Below, piece after piece: positions 62,948 to 64,000 of a stretch of 64,000 nucleotides of DNA. The notes below the pieces were generated by a model. The model was not told where the DNA came from. It did not search any database and was given only the letters and a program-made list of their open reading frames with translations. Within the stretch, counting starts at the first letter, position 1; each line of letters begins with the position of its first letter. Made by a program: the position numbers and the translations under genes. Source of the DNA: Entamoeba histolytica HM-1:IMSS (taxonomy: Eukaryota; Evosea; Mastigamoebida; Endamoebidae); the NCBI RefSeq assembly GCF_000208925.1, contig NW_001914879.1, positions 67,472 through 131,471 of the forward strand. The letters run 5' to 3'.

Positions 62948-63337
62948 ATGAGTACGATAAGAGGAGCCTGTTATGAGGCTCTCAGTGACAGATTTAAATT
63001 ATTGTTCTTGATAATAGACGATAGTGAATGTGATTATATGACAAACATGATTCATTACTATTCCGATAATTATAATTTTGAGAATTTATTCGGTAATTAT
63101 GAATTTTATCATAATTGTTCCGAAATGCAATATGATGTCATCGAAGTTTTAAAATCGGAACTCGTTTACATATTAGCAATCATCGATAAAACGAAGCGCA
63201 TCGGCGTTAAGTTCTTGAGACAGGAAGTAATTGATCGCCTCCTGTTCTATATTGATGATTGGTGCCTCCGTGATGGCATCTATGATGCTTATGATGTGGC
63301 CATGGATCTCTTCGAGCTAGGAGAAGAGAAGCCTTAA
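62948..63337 (+). CDS. Hypothetical protein of a G+C-richer element, ORF A
   Basis: 129 aa, MSTIRGACYEALSDRFKLLF. Acidic and mostly helical, with LFLIIDDSECDYMTNM, SELVYILAIIDKTKRIG and YIDDWCLRDGIYDAYD. No signal peptide, membrane segment or known motif. Codons use C and G at third positions far more than the Entamoeba-type genes in this window (ATC, CTC, GGC), mainly in the second half. A TATA-like element lies 31 bases upstream. The next ORF starts 74 bp after its stop on the same strand. I do not recognise it; a mobile-element or virus-derived gene is the likeliest explanation. Confidence 0.6.
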   Translation: MSTIRGACYEALSDRFKLLFLIIDDSECDYMTNMIHYYSDNYNFENLFGNYEFYHNCSEMQYDVIEVLKSELVYILAIIDKTKRIGVKFLRQEVIDRLLFYIDDWCLRDGIYDAYDVAMDLFELGEEKP

Positions 63338-63411
63338 TTTAATTAATTACTTTTTGTAATTTATTGATTTAATTTTTTAAAAAAGAAAAATAAAATATCC
63401 ATTCAGATTTA

Positions 63412-64000
63412 ATGTCCTATAGACAAAACAAAAATAATATTTTTAATATTAAAAGAAAAGAGCAGGAACGTCGTCGACAAAGAAGACGACAACAACTGCT
63501 CAATGATCATCGAGCCATAGAGGATGGCATTACTCTCGATGATCATCGTCGTCGACCTCAAAGACGACGAATTACCATGAGTAAAAAGGATTATGAAAAG
63601 ATGGAAAAAACAACAACCGTCTTTTCTAATCCTTTAGGGTCGAGACATCATGGCGAGTTAGAAAAAACATCAACTAATTCCCATGATGTAGCTTTCTCTG
63701 AGGGACATAGGGAGCTAGAAAAAACAACAACTAGTTCTCATGACTCTTATGGTTTTGAAACGATTGGGGATCGTGTTAGAAATCGTAGAGAAAGCGGGAG
63801 AAAAACACAATCCCCACAAAACGTCCCACCTATACCCCCCATGGATCCCCCTGTAAGCCCCTCTAGGAGTACCCCTATGAGTCTCCCTGAAGAAACCCCC
63901 TTTAATTCCCCACCTATTGTTCCACCTATTGAACCACCTAATGATGCCCAAATGATGGAGGAGCCCTTAACTGATGGTGAGGTTGCTGCTCTACTAGAGG
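63412..64000 (+). CDS. Basic and proline-rich protein, ORF B, 3' end outside window
   Basis: Open from ATG 63412 to the window edge, 196 codons with no stop. Residues about 15-55 are strongly basic (KRKEQERRRQRRRQQLL and HRRRPQRRR), as in nucleic-acid-binding arms. Residues about 60-115 contain a repeat of the form ELEKT(S/T)T..SHD, present as EKTTTVFSNPLG, ELEKTSTNSHD and ELEKTTTSSHD. Then comes a proline-rich stretch (NVPPIPPMDPPVSPSR, NSPPIVPPIEPPND). The end, EEPLTDGEVAALLE, is acidic. G+C is markedly higher than in any other gene here. Likely a structural or terminal-binding protein of a mobile element; family unknown. Confidence 0.65.
   Translation, partial: MSYRQNKNNIFNIKRKEQERRRQRRRQQLLNDHRAIEDGITLDDHRRRPQRRRITMSKKDYEKMEKTTTVFSNPLGSRHHGELEKTSTNSHDVAFSEGHRELEKTTTSSHDSYGFETIGDRVRNRRESGRKTQSPQNVPPIPPMDPPVSPSRSTPMSLPEETPFNSPPIVPPIEPPNDAQMMEEPLTDGEVAALLE

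Noticed and set aside
63715..63951. 78-aa minus-strand ORF, Gly/Arg/Trp-rich
   Set aside because: It is the antisense of the proline-rich part of the open plus-strand ORF starting at 63412, which has a better start and composition.
1..64000. CRISPR arrays, rRNA or tRNA arrays
   Set aside because: No regularly spaced direct repeats of CRISPR type and no rRNA- or tRNA-like sequence seen; CRISPR is not expected in a eukaryote.

Overview
The window looks like nuclear DNA of an Entamoeba of the E. histolytica / E. dispar / E. nuttalli group. It is very A+T-rich, and genes are compact with short introns (45 to 115 nt) that mostly start GTTTGT and end TAG. Standard stop codons are used. The retrotransposons are of the EhLINE (reverse transcriptase plus CCHC/PD-D endonuclease) and EhSINE1 (about 550 bp with internal 26/27-bp repeats) types. 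I cannot tell the species apart from sequence alone. Two 100-N assembly gaps lie at 9324-9423 and 35973-36072; the second removes the 5' half of a delta-COP gene.

Layout. 1-5286: gene block with a partial secreted protein, a PH-domain protein, an R-SNARE rebuilt here from three exons, a phospholipase-B-like hydrolase and a Cys-rich type I membrane protein. 5287-16325: repeat desert with low-complexity A/T tracts, a SINE, a 5'-truncated LINE, decayed coding relics and one intact TLDc-domain gene. 16326-41265: gene-dense block on both strands, with a Ras-like GTPase, a DDX54/Dbp10 helicase, a coiled-coil protein, OST48, an ArfGAP, membrane proteins, WDR75/Utp17, a PIAS-type SUMO ligase, a SCYL1-like pseudokinase, delta-COP, RPL27A, a Rab32-like GTPase and a large protein kinase with a repetitive tail. 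41480-45372: a near-complete but broken LINE. 45908-60485: a second gene block with a RasGEF, a PUF protein, SF3B2, an MRH-domain membrane protein, a METTL6-like tRNA methyltransferase, a TMEM144-like transporter, a Tic20/DUF4870-like protein, an unknown protein, a WWE-domain protein, a CLEC16A homologue and phosphatidylinositol synthase. 60524-62090: two opposed SINEs, the first young, with a perfect 19-bp target duplication. From about 62330 to the end the character changes: a possible element terminus, iteron-like repeats, then two tightly spaced ORFs of clearly higher G+C and unlike the other genes. The second ORF runs off the window. This is the best candidate for an undescribed or poorly described mobile or virus-like element.

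Functional themes. Membrane traffic is well represented (R-SNARE, ArfGAP, delta-COP, SCYL1, Rab32, CLEC16A, MRH protein). The ArfGAP and the SCYL1-like protein share a near-identical acidic Trp motif of the kind delta-COP binds. Ribosome and RNA biology is also present (DDX54, WDR75, RPL27A, PUF, SF3B2, METTL6). Eleven genes needed intron reconstruction, several with tiny first exons, including ATG-only first exons in the adjacent RPL27A and Rab32 genes.
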